Source of the DNA: Methylococcus geothermalis
GTDB lineage: Bacteria > Pseudomonadota > Gammaproteobacteria > Methylococcales > Methylococcaceae
Length of the DNA stretch: 64,000 bases
NCBI RefSeq assembly: GCF_012769535.1
Contig: NZ_CP046565.1
Span: 1,998,501-2,062,500, forward strand
Direction: 5' to 3'
Part shown: piece after piece, positions 25,014-34,326 of the stretch
Numbering within the stretch: position 1 is the first letter of the stretch
How the letters are laid out: every line of letters begins with the position of its first letter
The notes under the pieces: model-generated
Seen by the model: only the letters and a program-made list of their open reading frames with translations
Database searches by the model: none
What the model was told of the DNA's origin: nothing
Made by a program: the position numbers and the translations under genes

Positions 25014-25105
25014 CTCGCAGTACTCGCCCCGCGAGTGGCGTACTCTCGCCGAAGTCCTTCGCCGACATCCAGGCCTTCCTCGCAGTACCCGCCCTGCGAG
25101 TGGCG
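25014..25105. repeat. Second array: two copies of the 27-bp hairpin repeat
   Basis: Copies at 25014-25040 (identical to copies 3 and 5 of the first array) and 25079-25105 (ACCCGC-CCT-GCGAGT core) are separated by 38 bases. The last copy of each array is followed by a similar AT-rich sequence (TGACCTTATTGTAACC and TGATTTCATTTTACC). Both arrays sit at the 3' end of a gene block. Confidence 0.8.
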
Positions 25106-25145
25106 TGATTTCATTTTACCGATAAGGCGCCACACCTCAAACCTT

Positions 25146-25460
25146 CCAATCATCCGGCGGTGGCCGTGACGTGATGCGGGCCGGCGCTGGGCTGGACCTC
25201 CAGCCTTGGCCGATCACCCGGCGGTGGGCTGGTTCTCGAGGCCTCGCCTTGGCCGATCACCCGGCGGTGGGCTGGTTCTCGAGGCCTTGCCGAACCTCGA
25301 GGCCTTGCCGGTCCTCGAGGCCTCGCCTTGGCCGATCACCCGGCGGTGGGCCGAACCTCGAGGCCTTGCCTGATCCGAAGGCCTCGCCGGTTCCTGATCC
25401 GGAGGCCGTGCCTTGGCCGGTCACCAGGCGGTGGGCTGGTTCTCGAGGCCTTCTCCGATC
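25146..25460. repeat. Iteron-like repeat cluster, candidate replication origin
   Basis: A unit starting CCTTGGCCGATCACCCGGCG (24-bp core ending GGTGG) occurs at 25204, 25247 and 25326, with a diverged copy at 25411 and a partial one near 25146. Between them, CCTCGAGGCCTTGCC-type units recur in variants, rich in CTCGAG and AGGCCT palindromes. Spacing is irregular (43, 79, 85 bases). Clustered direct repeats beside a RepA helicase gene suggest an oriV. The ORF readable through it is low-complexity and I do not call it a gene. Confidence 0.65.
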
Positions 25461-25469
25461 CTTTCCCGA

Positions 25470-25598
25470 GTCTATCATTTTGTATACACATGATAGACGT
25501 GATAGACCGGCCTGGAAGCCGCATTTCACCGTCGATCAAAAGTTTATTTTTCGACTTTTGATAGACAGATGGAAACGCTTTTAAGACTTATGATAGAC
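25470..25598. promoter_or_regulatory. TGATAGAC repeats before the resolvase: res site/operator
   Basis: GTCTATCAT (25470) and ATGATAGAC (25490) form an inverted pair; further TGATAGAC copies lie at 25500, 25559 and 25591. TCAAAAGT/ACTTTTGA forms another dyad around 25536-25560. Serine resolvases usually bind several dimer sites directly upstream of their own gene and autoregulate, which fits this layout. Confidence 0.65.
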
Positions 25599-25640
25599 TT
25601 CTGATCGTGTTCCATTCGTCATTTTTGGGAGGTCGTCATC

Positions 25641-26219
25641 ATGAAACACCAGGTCGTGGGTTACATCCGGGTAAGTTCGGTCGGACAGAACACGGACCGG
25701 CAATTGGCGGGCGTGGCGCTGGATCGGGTCTTTGAGGAAAAGGCGAGCGCGAAGACGGTCACGGCCCGGCCCGTGCTGGCGGAATGCCTGGCCTACGTGC
25801 GGGCCGGGGATACGCTGGTCTGTCATTCACTGGACCGGCTGGCGCGGAACACGGCGGAGCTGTTGGGCTTGGTCCGGGAGATCACGGGCAAGGGCGTGAC
25901 GGTCCGGTTTCTGAAGGAGAACCTCACCTTTTCAGGGTCCGACGATGACCCGTTCAAGAACCTGATGCTGAGCATGCTAGCCGCGTTCGGGCAGTTCGAG
26001 CGGGAGCTGATCAACGAGCGGCGGCGCGAAGGCGTGGCGGCGGCACGGGCGCGGGGTCGGAAGTTCGGGGCGCCGGCCAAGCTGACCCCGGAGCTGTGCG
26101 CGAAGATCGACGCGCTTTTGGCGTCCGGGGCCAGCAAGCGGACGACGGCAAGGGCGGTTGGGATTGGGGAGGCTACGCTGTACCGCTACTTGGGAGATAG
26201 GAGCGCTTCTGGTGTTTGA
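25641..26219 (+). CDS. Serine resolvase/invertase
   Basis: A 192-aa site-specific recombinase. The catalytic domain has GYIRVSSVGQNTDRQL (nucleophilic Ser12), SLDRLARNTAELL and the long E-helix ending RELINERRREGVAAARARGR; the C-terminal helix-turn-helix is ASKRTTARAVGIGEATLYRY. GGGAGG precedes the ATG. It probably resolves multimers of the excised, replicating element, or inverts a segment. It is the last gene before attR; TGATGGT arm-like sites follow it at 26217-26236. Confidence 0.92.
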   Translation: MKHQVVGYIRVSSVGQNTDRQLAGVALDRVFEEKASAKTVTARPVLAECLAYVRAGDTLVCHSLDRLARNTAELLGLVREITGKGVTVRFLKENLTFSGSDDDPFKNLMLSMLAAFGQFERELINERRREGVAAARARGRKFGAPAKLTPELCAKIDALLASGASKRTTARAVGIGEATLYRYLGDRSASGV

Positions 26220-26236
26220 TGGTGTTTATGATGGTA
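26217..26236. repeat. Arm-type-like sites, right end of element
   Basis: TGATGGTG (26217) and TGATGGTA (26229) match the motif repeated next to attL (14697-14760) and lie 65-85 bases before attR. The first overlaps the resolvase stop. Confidence 0.5.
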
Positions 26237-26315
26237 TTCGATGAATGCGCCGAGCGTAAAAGTTCAAGTAAATCATTGGTGTAGATGAGCTGTTAAGTGT
26301 CTGCACCGCCCACCA

Positions 26316-26615
26316 ATCAGATCAAATAGTTATCCTCTATTTCAACCCATCCGGCACAGTTTGATGTGCCTGGATTGAGTGGGGTTGCGTTCCAGTGGGG
26401 GATCCTCCTGACAGTTTTCCGCGCTAGAATTAGCAAAGGCTTTCACCGATGGCGAAAAGATCGCGCTGCGGCATGGGCGCGCGAAGGAGAGGCCAAAGCA
26501 GCAGTAGCGCGTCTTGCCGGCAGGCCCGTGTGGCTCAGGGTGATATCGTGGAGACTGTAGAACCGTTACGATTGGCCCTCTGTGATTAGTCGCTCGACCG
26601 CCGTCTCCCAAAGAG
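26316..26615. other. Intergenic gap after attR
   Basis: Chromosomal flank of the element. No convincing gene on either strand. Around 26430-26515 short runs look codon-like but are interrupted by stops, so a decayed gene is possible. Confidence 0.4.
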
Positions 26616-26621
26616 TTGCGA

Positions 26622-27155
26622 ATGCCGTCCGAGAAACCCCGATTTCCCGAGCCAGGCCCCAACCGGCCGAGGCTGCAATCCGGTACCGATTCTCCGGTTG
26701 AAGAGATGCAGGCGCCGCGTAAGCGGCGCTCCAAGAAAACAGCGCATCCGCCGCGTTGTTTCACCGAGCCGAAGTTCAAACTAACCCTGCGTCTGCTTTA
26801 TGGTACCGAAATCGCCTTCGGCCCCGGCAAGGCGGAGTTGCTGGAGGCGATCGAACAGACGGGGTCGATTTCGGCTGCGGGGCGCAGCATGGACATGAGC
26901 TACCGGCGCGCTTGGCTGCTGGTCGACACCATGAACCGTTCCTTCCGGGAACCGGTGGTGGATGCCTCCCGCGGCGGGCGGCACGGTGGAGGCGCCCACC
27001 TGACGCCTTTCGGCAAGGAGGTGCTGGAGCGCTATCGCGAGGTCCAGGGCGCGCTCCAGCAGGTCGCCGATACCTATCTGCGGCTGTTTCGTCCTTGCAT
27101 GGCCACGACGCCGCCGATCGGCGAATCCACGGAGGTTCCCACTCCGGATTCCTGA
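26622..27155 (+). CDS. modE: ModE-type molybdate-responsive regulator (DNA-binding domain only)
   Basis: A 177-aa protein. After a basic, disordered leader of about 50 residues comes the ModE/LysR-type winged helix: LLEAIEQTGSISAAGRSMDM, SYRRAWLLVDTMN, then a wing HGGGAHLTPFGKEVLERYRE. The C-terminal molybdate-binding Mop repeats of E. coli ModE are absent, as in many ModE-N proteins. In this group the regulator represses mod transport genes when molybdate is plentiful; the mod operon lies 5.6 kb downstream. The ATG at 26622 is preferred; TTG 26616 is in frame. It converges with the PKD protein gene, 18 bases apart. Confidence 0.82.
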   Translation: MPSEKPRFPEPGPNRPRLQSGTDSPVEEMQAPRKRRSKKTAHPPRCFTEPKFKLTLRLLYGTEIAFGPGKAELLEAIEQTGSISAAGRSMDMSYRRAWLLVDTMNRSFREPVVDASRGGRHGGGAHLTPFGKEVLERYREVQGALQQVADTYLRLFRPCMATTPPIGESTEVPTPDS

Positions 27156-27173
27156 CGGCGGCGGGATGTCGGC

Positions 27174-28667
27174 TCAGGGTTCCACCACCACCGATAGGAC
27201 GTCGCACACGAGGGGCGACTGTGCGGTCGGTTTGACGCATATCCGGAGAGCGCCCTGGCTGGTGATCTGCTTCCGGGTCGGCTTCCAGTTGAAACTCCGT
27301 TTCTTGACTGCCGCGGTTCCGATCGTCTTGAAATTCGCCCCGTCCTTGGCGAATTGGATCTTCACTTGGCGGCTGCCTTTGATGGTGCCGGGATCCCAGC
27401 CGATCTGCTGCTTGACCTTGACCTTCCATTGACTGGGGGCTGCCAGCGTAATGAGCTTCGCTGCGCTGACTTCCACCTGGGTAGCCGCGGTCGAGAAGGC
27501 GGCACCGTCACTCACGGTGAGTTCGAATCCGTAGATACCTTCCTGGGATGGCGTGAAGCTGGCCTTGGCCGTCGTATCCCCGGCCAGGGCAACCGCGACC
27601 GGGCCGGATACCTGGGTCCATTGGTATGCCAAGGGCGAGGGACCTTGATCGGGATCGCTACTGGCAGTCCCGTCGAGAGTCACGAGGTTTCCCACGACCG
27701 CTGTTTGGGGCGCTCCCGCATGGGCAACCGGAGGCTGATTGACTGCGCCTACCGCCACGGTCACGGCAGCCGTGGCCGACGCTTCACCATCGCCCACGGT
27801 GAGCCGGAAGCCGTAGGTGCCGGCCTTTGCGGCGGTGAAACTCGGTTTGGCCGTGGTGTCTCCGCTCAAGGCCGCGAACGGCCCGGCGGTCTGGCTCCAG
27901 GCGTAGGACAGGGGATCGGGGCCGTTGTCGGGATCATGGCTGGCGCTGCCGTCCAGCGTCACTACGGTTCCCTGGTCGACTGTCCGGGTGCTGCCGGCAT
28001 CCGCGACCGGCGGCTGGTTGGCGCTGGCCTGGGCGGAAAAGTTCAGCTTGCCATCGCCACCCAAGGTCCAGGCGCCGAGCGCCCGGACGATGCCGCCGGC
28101 CGAATCTCCCGTCGAGTTGCTGACGAAATAGAACGGCAAGGGCTGGCCGATCTGGCCGACGCTGCTGCCGCCCAACTCCCCATTGAGACTCGGCCCCCAG
28201 TGGTCGCCGTCGAAGTAGCCGCCATCCCCGACGCCGAATACGCCGCTGGAACCGGTGAGATAGCTGGCGTAAATCAGCATGCGCTGTCTCACCGCATCTA
28301 CCGCCACCAAGCTGTGGCCGAAGATTCCCCGTCCCTCGGCAGAGGTCAGGAGGTATCCCCAACTGGCGATGTTGCTTTGGTCCGGCTTGAGCGCGTGGAA
28401 CGCCGCGACGTTGTATACGAGGTTGGGTTTGCCTAGAAAAGCAGCAAAACTCCCATCCGATGCCAGGTCGGCGCTGGCGGACGGATGTTGAAGAAATGAG
28501 TCCATCGTCGTGCCCAGGTCCCGGTAATAGGACTTGCGACTATCCGGATCGAACACCGCGATGAACAGGGAGGAAGGCGCGCCATTGCCGCCGTTGCTGG
28601 TGAGTGCAAAGGCATGGCCGGCCCCGAAGGCAAGCAGCCAGAGGCCTAGGGTGATGAATCTGGTCAT
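27174..28667 (-). CDS. Secreted PKD-repeat protein
   Basis: A 497-aa exported protein. MTRFITLGLWLLAFGAGHAF is a signal peptide, so I use ATG 28667 although the frame opens 63 bases earlier. Residues about 25-205 are an unrecognised extracellular domain; two PKD domains follow (each beginning NQPPVA.AG and containing LDGSASHDPDNGPDPLSYAW or LDGTASSDPDQGPSPLAYQW), then an Ig-like C-terminal module (WKVKVKQQIGWDPGTIKGSR). PKD domains mediate protein-protein or polysaccharide contacts at the cell surface. It lies 34 bases after the PstS-like gene on the same strand, so the two probably form an operon. Confidence 0.75.
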   Translation of the reverse strand: MTRFITLGLWLLAFGAGHAFALTSNGGNGAPSSLFIAVFDPDSRKSYYRDLGTTMDSFLQHPSASADLASDGSFAAFLGKPNLVYNVAAFHALKPDQSNIASWGYLLTSAEGRGIFGHSLVAVDAVRQRMLIYASYLTGSSGVFGVGDGGYFDGDHWGPSLNGELGGSSVGQIGQPLPFYFVSNSTGDSAGGIVRALGAWTLGGDGKLNFSAQASANQPPVADAGSTRTVDQGTVVTLDGSASHDPDNGPDPLSYAWSQTAGPFAALSGDTTAKPSFTAAKAGTYGFRLTVGDGEASATAAVTVAVGAVNQPPVAHAGAPQTAVVGNLVTLDGTASSDPDQGPSPLAYQWTQVSGPVAVALAGDTTAKASFTPSQEGIYGFELTVSDGAAFSTAATQVEVSAAKLITLAAPSQWKVKVKQQIGWDPGTIKGSRQVKIQFAKDGANFKTIGTAAVKKRSFNWKPTRKQITSQGALRICVKPTAQSPLVCDVLSVVVEP

Positions 28668-28701
28668 GATGGCTATCCCGCGTGAGTTGCCCATTGGCCG
28701 T

Positions 28702-30240
28702 TCAGAGGTTTGGGGTCTGCCCTTCGGCAACCTGGGGATAGGTGCAGTTGTCCAGGCTGCCCGTGGGGGCGTGGGTGTAGGCGGTGACCGGATTGTTCGG
28801 ATCGAAGGGATGCGTCACCGAATAGCCTTGCGCTGCCACGGCGATGAACGATCCCCTGCCCCAGGGTTGGGCGATGGCGGTATTCAACTGGCCGAACATG
28901 CTCGGCGTCGTGGCGTCTGTGGCGATCTTTTGGATCAGGGTCAGGGTATCGCCGGTGGGAGCGGGGGCGCTTCGCCGCCAGACATACGCCGCTTCCGAGA
29001 AATACTGGTAGTGGCCCGCGGCGACTTCCTCCACCGTCGGGGCTGCCCCGTCGATCTTGATGTAGCGGTAGCCGAGGGCCAGATTGCCGTTGCGTTCGGT
29101 GGTCAGCATGCCGATGGCCCAGGCCTTGGCGGCATTGGGATTATAGGTGCCGTTGTTGGTGCCGTCATTGAAGTCCGCCAGGCAATATTCCTCCATGGTG
29201 ACCTGGGTGGGGGCCACGACCACGGGGCCGGCGACCGGATTGCTGACTTCCACCGGCACTGAACCGGTTGCGGCGCAGGGGGTGTTGAGGAAATAAGCGT
29301 TGATGGCCGCCTGGGTGCTGGCGCCTTTGTTGCGGCGGCAGATATGGACCAAAGGCGTGCTGAAGGACCCGCTGTTGAAGTCCGTCAGCGCCTTGGAGGT
29401 CGCGCTGGATGAGCCGGAAGCGGTAAATTCAACCTTCACGTCGCTCCATTTCCCGATATGGCCTGCAAACAGGCTGGTCAGGAAGCCCTTGCTCAGTGAC
29501 GGCATGCAGCTTTCCGTTTCCCGCAGGCTGGCGTCGGTCAGGCACTGCGGGTCGAGTTTGCCTTGCGCCACCTGAGCTTCCTGCAGAGCGTCACGGAGAT
29601 TCTTGCTGACCGGGGTGTTTTGCAGTACCGCTCCGGCATTCTTGACGGTCAGGGTCGCGGCGACTTCTGCCGGCGTGGGCTGGTTGAACGAAGTGTCGTC
29701 GATCTTTGCGTTGAAATTGATGTCGCGGAAAATCTGCGGGTCGATGTCCGAAACCCCCATGTCGGGCAGGGCCTTGAACACGTCTCCCGGACGGTCGGTA
29801 CGGCAGGTCCAGCTTTGCGAGCCGGCCGATGTGCACTGGGCTTCACCCCCCGGCGAGTTGTTGATACCCATGAAATTGATGGTCTTGTCGGGCTCCAGTA
29901 ACGGATAGATGCCGGTGATGGCGCCGCTGCGGTTGCGTTTTAGCAGCAGCAGCTTGGGATCCTTGAGATTGAGCCCGGGGACTTTGCTGGAATCGATCTG
30001 ACAGAAGAATGCCTTGTAGTAAGTGCCCTTGCCGGTGGCGTCGGCGTCTTTGTAGGTGTCGAGGGTTCCCGATTTGCAAAGGTCGTCCAGCACCTTTTTG
30101 AAGTTGTTGTCCTGAATGGTCGATCCCGCGATGCGAAGGGTGATGTCCGGCGTGTCGCTGGGCTGAAGGGCCGGCGCAGCGCCGCTGAAAATGCATAGGC
30201 CGCCGGACATCAGGGCGGCATCGATCACGCGAAGCTTCAT
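28702..30240 (-). CDS. Periplasmic PstS-like (type 2 fold) binding protein
   Basis: A 512-aa exported protein; MKLRVIDAALMSGGLCIFSG followed by AAPALQ is a signal peptide. Segments such as DITLRIAGSTIQDNNFKKVL and FNSGSFSTPLVHICRRNKGA fit the PstS-like substrate-binding superfamily, but the protein is far longer than PstS (about 340 aa) and I cannot see a clear phosphate-binding TGSG motif. The partner porin upstream on the same strand supports anion uptake or surface binding. A GGAGA lies before the ATG and a good sigma-70 promoter at 30357-30386. The substrate is unknown. Confidence 0.6.
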   Translation of the reverse strand: MKLRVIDAALMSGGLCIFSGAAPALQPSDTPDITLRIAGSTIQDNNFKKVLDDLCKSGTLDTYKDADATGKGTYYKAFFCQIDSSKVPGLNLKDPKLLLLKRNRSGAITGIYPLLEPDKTINFMGINNSPGGEAQCTSAGSQSWTCRTDRPGDVFKALPDMGVSDIDPQIFRDINFNAKIDDTSFNQPTPAEVAATLTVKNAGAVLQNTPVSKNLRDALQEAQVAQGKLDPQCLTDASLRETESCMPSLSKGFLTSLFAGHIGKWSDVKVEFTASGSSSATSKALTDFNSGSFSTPLVHICRRNKGASTQAAINAYFLNTPCAATGSVPVEVSNPVAGPVVVAPTQVTMEEYCLADFNDGTNNGTYNPNAAKAWAIGMLTTERNGNLALGYRYIKIDGAAPTVEEVAAGHYQYFSEAAYVWRRSAPAPTGDTLTLIQKIATDATTPSMFGQLNTAIAQPWGRGSFIAVAAQGYSVTHPFDPNNPVTAYTHAPTGSLDNCTYPQVAEGQTPNL

Positions 30241-30704
30241 CTCTCGTCTCCGTTGGAGTTGTTCAGGTTAACGGTCCGCCGAGCCAAGGCTCTTCCCCGC
30301 CCGGGTCATCCTCGAGGGAGGAACGGGTTCGAGTCAGCATGCGAGGGCGTGGTTTCGTTATAGCTAACTGGACATAACGATGTCAAATGCGGAGAACGCG
30401 CTCCGCAACGGCGAAACGCCTCACTTTCGGGGCAGCGGAGCCTGTCGATTGATGTGGGCGTCCTGTCCTGCCGCGGGGCTTGAAGCCGGCTGAAGGGCGG
30501 AACGCCGCCTGGACTGGCCGGTTTAACGCGGAGCTGAGGGGCCCCGCCGGTTCTGCGGTGACTGAGCCAGTTTCGTCCCGATGTCCGGAGAGTGTTAACG
30601 TTTGTGAAATATAATGATTGCATTATCGCTCTGCCGCGACCGCCAACAGGTGGGTGGCGGTTCGAAAGGACGAGGCATTGCGAAAATCCCTGAGGACTGA
30701 GTAC
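30241..30704. other. Intergenic region between PstS-like and porin genes
   Basis: No gene is supported. It contains the promoter of the PstS-like gene (30357-30386) and, near the porin 3' end, an ACCGCCA...TGGCGGT hairpin (about 30648-30670) with no T run. Confidence 0.6.
30357..30386 (-). promoter_or_regulatory. Sigma-70 promoter of the PstS-like/PKD operon
   Basis: On the minus strand TTGACA (30386-30381) and TATAAC (30362-30357) are separated by 18 bases. It lies 117 bases before the PstS-like start. Confidence 0.65.
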
Positions 30705-32435
30705 CTAATAGGCGATCTGAAAGCGGGTGAACCAGGCTTGTTCTTGTCGCCGGTTCTCGTCCTTGGTTCCGCCACCGCCCGTGAACCAGGTGTTGCTGTA
30801 GTCGGTCTGTACCTTCATGAACGGGTTGAGATACCAGTTGAGGGCCGCGGTAAAAGTGTTGGCGCCGGAGACTGAGGTGAGAGGGTTGGCAAGCGTTGCG
30901 TTTTTGCCATTCGCGCCTTTGAACGGTTCGAAAGCGTGAGCGTCCAGCGTGAGGCCGGTCCAGCGGCCGGCGAGCACGAAGGCGCCCCAGTTGCCGGCGA
31001 GCGGATCGAAGTTGTTTTGAGGCTTGATCCCGAAGAAGCCGTCCCGCTCGCCGGTGAGCACATAGCTGGCCTCCAGGTTCCAGGCTCGGTTGTTCATGCT
31101 GGTCTCGTAACTCGTGGACTTGTTGCCGGAAGTGCTGGTGGCCAGCACCGCGTGGTTGGTCCACAGGTATTCTCCCAGCAGGCCGAACGGTCCGTAGTAC
31201 CAGTAGGCCTGAGGGTAGTAGCGGTAGGCGTTGCCGTTGGCGAGGACCGAAGAGGTATTGGTGCCGCTGCCGCCGTAGTTGAAGATGGTTTGCTGGCCGA
31301 CGCTGATCAGCTTGTTGAGCGTCTGGTTGATCGGGTTGCCCCAAGTGCCGGCAACGCCGATCCCTAAGCCCTCCAGGGGTTCGATGCCGCTCTTGAGGAA
31401 GGGATGGGAGAAGACGCGGGCGGCGAGGTCCTTTTCCTGGTCGACTTCCACGTCGCTTTGGCCGACCGGCGTGTTGTCGCCGGTACCGTTGAACCAGCCG
31501 AACTCGTAGGAAATCCAGTCCCGGAACACCGGCTGGATCGAGTATTGCGGCTTGTAGCCAGGATAACCGATCTGACCGTGCAGCATGGCGCCGACGTCGC
31601 GGTTGGGCGCGATCTGGGCCGGGTAGCCGCGCTCCACGAAATCCAGGTTGGTCGCGGTCTTGTAGCGCTCCAGGCTCATGGGCACGCGCATCTTTCCCAC
31701 CTGCAGGGCGGCTTCGGGGATGTAATGGGCGTCGATGAAGGCGTCGAACAACTGCACTTGGCTATTGGCGAAGTCCGGAGATACCCGCCAGTCGGCCCAT
31801 TTGAATAACTGGCCCTCCAGAGTCAGGCGGGCGCGCCGAATCAGCGCCGAGTCGGTGAGATTCGAGCCCGGATTCTTGGTCTTGGTGGAGCCGTCGAAGA
31901 AGGTGCGGAAGTCGGCCTGCAGGTAGCCGCGCAGGGCGAGTTTGTAGTTGCCGTCGGCGGAAGACCAGGCGATGCCGCGGTCGCCTATCTCCGTGAGGGT
32001 GCTCTTCTTGGCTTTCTCCTCCGCGGCCACTTTCTGGGCTTCGGTGGTTTTTTCCAAGGTGGTGAGCCGCTCATGCAGCTCGGTGACCTTGTTGGGATCG
32101 AAGCCTTCGGTGGGCCATTGCTGGAAACTGCCGACCCAGCTTTCCAATTCCTTGACGGCTCCGGCCTGGGCGGCCTTTTCGGCCTGGCCATTTTGTGCTT
32201 TGGCCGGTTTGGATGCCGCCGCTGCGGTTGCGGCGACCACTTTCTGGGTCGCGGCCAGCTGCTGTTTCAGATCGGCGTTTTCCTGCTCGGATTTTTCCAG
32301 CTTGCTTTCCAACTGAAGCATGCGCTGTTCCATGGCCTGCATACGCTCCTCCATGGTCATCGAGAATGTCTCTGGCGCATTCAACAGCACCGGACCGGCT
32401 GCGATCATCAGAGGGGGCAATTTTCGCAATCTCAT
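30705..32435 (-). CDS. OprO/OprP-like anion-selective porin
   Basis: A 576-aa outer-membrane protein. It has a signal-like start (MRLRKLPPLMIAAGPVLLNA), a periplasmic coiled coil (MEERMQAMEQRMLQLESKLE and following, residues about 28-65), an Ala/Lys linker, then a beta-barrel of the phosphate-selective porin family (YKLALRGYLQADFRTFFDGS, RRARLTLEGQLFKWADWRVS, ending in the aromatic TRFQIAY). The terminal Tyr and long coiled coil fit trimeric OprO/OprP-type porins. I chose ATG 32435, preceded by GGAGA, rather than the ATG 84 bases upstream. It may import phosphate, polyphosphate or another oxyanion; no Pho box was found in front of it. Confidence 0.82.
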   Translation of the reverse strand: MRLRKLPPLMIAAGPVLLNAPETFSMTMEERMQAMEQRMLQLESKLEKSEQENADLKQQLAATQKVVAATAAAASKPAKAQNGQAEKAAQAGAVKELESWVGSFQQWPTEGFDPNKVTELHERLTTLEKTTEAQKVAAEEKAKKSTLTEIGDRGIAWSSADGNYKLALRGYLQADFRTFFDGSTKTKNPGSNLTDSALIRRARLTLEGQLFKWADWRVSPDFANSQVQLFDAFIDAHYIPEAALQVGKMRVPMSLERYKTATNLDFVERGYPAQIAPNRDVGAMLHGQIGYPGYKPQYSIQPVFRDWISYEFGWFNGTGDNTPVGQSDVEVDQEKDLAARVFSHPFLKSGIEPLEGLGIGVAGTWGNPINQTLNKLISVGQQTIFNYGGSGTNTSSVLANGNAYRYYPQAYWYYGPFGLLGEYLWTNHAVLATSTSGNKSTSYETSMNNRAWNLEASYVLTGERDGFFGIKPQNNFDPLAGNWGAFVLAGRWTGLTLDAHAFEPFKGANGKNATLANPLTSVSGANTFTAALNWYLNPFMKVQTDYSNTWFTGGGGTKDENRRQEQAWFTRFQIAY

Positions 32436-33513
<1,078 letters not shown>

Positions 33514-33542
33514 TCCTGAATCCAAAATAAGGAAAAAATACA

Positions 33543-34313
33543 ATGAATTTCATCAAATCACTGCTGGCCGCATGCTTCCTGCTTTCGGCAAGCGCCGCCC
33601 ATGCCGGGAAGATCACCGTCGCCGCCGCGGCCGATCTCAAATTCGCAATGGATGAGATCGTCGCCACGTTCAAGAAATCCCATGCCGGCGAGGAGGTGGA
33701 GGTGATCTATGGCTCCTCCGGCAAATTCCACACCCAGATTCAGGAACGGGCGCCCTACGACCTCTATTTTTCCGCCGACATCGGTTTCCCCCATGAACTG
33801 GTGAAAAAAGGCCTGGCCGCCTCGGAAGTCAAACCTTACGCTTTCGGCCGCATCGTGCTGTGGAGTGCGACCGTCGATGCCGCCAAGATGAATCTGGACA
33901 ATCTTGCCGATCCCAAGATCACCCGCATCGCCATCGCCAACCCCAAGCATGCGCCTTACGGCAAGCGCGCCGAGGAGGCATTGCGCGCCGCGGGCGTGTG
34001 GGACAAGGTGGAACCGAAGCTGGTGTACGGCGAGAATATCGCGGCCACGGCGCAGTTCGTACAGACCGGTAACGCCCAGATCGGCGTCATCGCACTGTCT
34101 CTGGCGCTGAATCCGGAGCTGGCGAGCAAGGGAGGCTACTGGCTGATCCCGGATTCCCTGCACGAGCCTCTCGAACAGGGTTTCATCATCACCAAGCGGG
34201 CGGAGAGCAATCCGTTGGCCAAACGTTTCGCCGACTACATGGGCAGCAAGCCCGCTCGCGCCGTGATGACGCGGTACGGTTTCGTACTGCCGGGCGAGAA
34301 GTTGAAAAAATAG
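33543..34313 (+). CDS. modA: Molybdate-binding protein, second copy
   Basis: A 256-aa periplasmic binding protein with signal peptide [21 protein letters not shown]. Motifs [51 protein letters not shown] and [20 protein letters not shown] are closer to typical ModA than those of the first copy (SSGK against TVGK in the binding loop). It is followed 13 bases later by modB, making it the likely principal binding partner of ModBC. Confidence 0.92.
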   Translation: MNFIKSLLAACFLLSASAAHAGKITVAAAADLKFAMDEIVATFKKSHAGEEVEVIYGSSGKFHTQIQERAPYDLYFSADIGFPHELVKKGLAASEVKPYAFGRIVLWSATVDAAKMNLDNLADPKITRIAIANPKHAPYGKRAEEALRAAGVWDKVEPKLVYGENIAATAQFVQTGNAQIGVIALSLALNPELASKGGYWLIPDSLHEPLEQGFIITKRAESNPLAKRFADYMGSKPARAVMTRYGFVLPGEKLKK

Positions 34314-34326
34314 CAGGGTCGCCAGG

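Larger units (their letters stand above)
14583..26315. mobile_element. Integrative element in tRNA-Val, about 11.7 kb
   Basis: CTGCACCGCCCACCA, the last 15 bases of the tRNA, is repeated exactly at 26301-26315; the first copy is attL (14583-14597) and the second attR. Between them lie a P4-family integrase next to attL, an AlpA-like regulator, a primase/ATPase, a RepA-like helicase, a serine resolvase and several small unknown genes. No ordinary metabolic gene is present. A CI-RNA-like leader and a replication module argue for a P4-type satellite or replicating island. No packaging or conjugation genes were recognised. The att boundaries are seen directly; the satellite interpretation is inference. 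Confidence 0.9.

Noticed and set aside
25171-25584. Possible 137-aa protein across the iteron cluster
   Set aside because: The sequence is merely the translation of the DNA repeats, low in complexity, and without a ribosome-binding site.
26342-26779. Minus-strand 145-aa frame beside attR
   Set aside because: It overlaps the start of the ModE-type gene in antisense and resembles no family; only weak coding signs.
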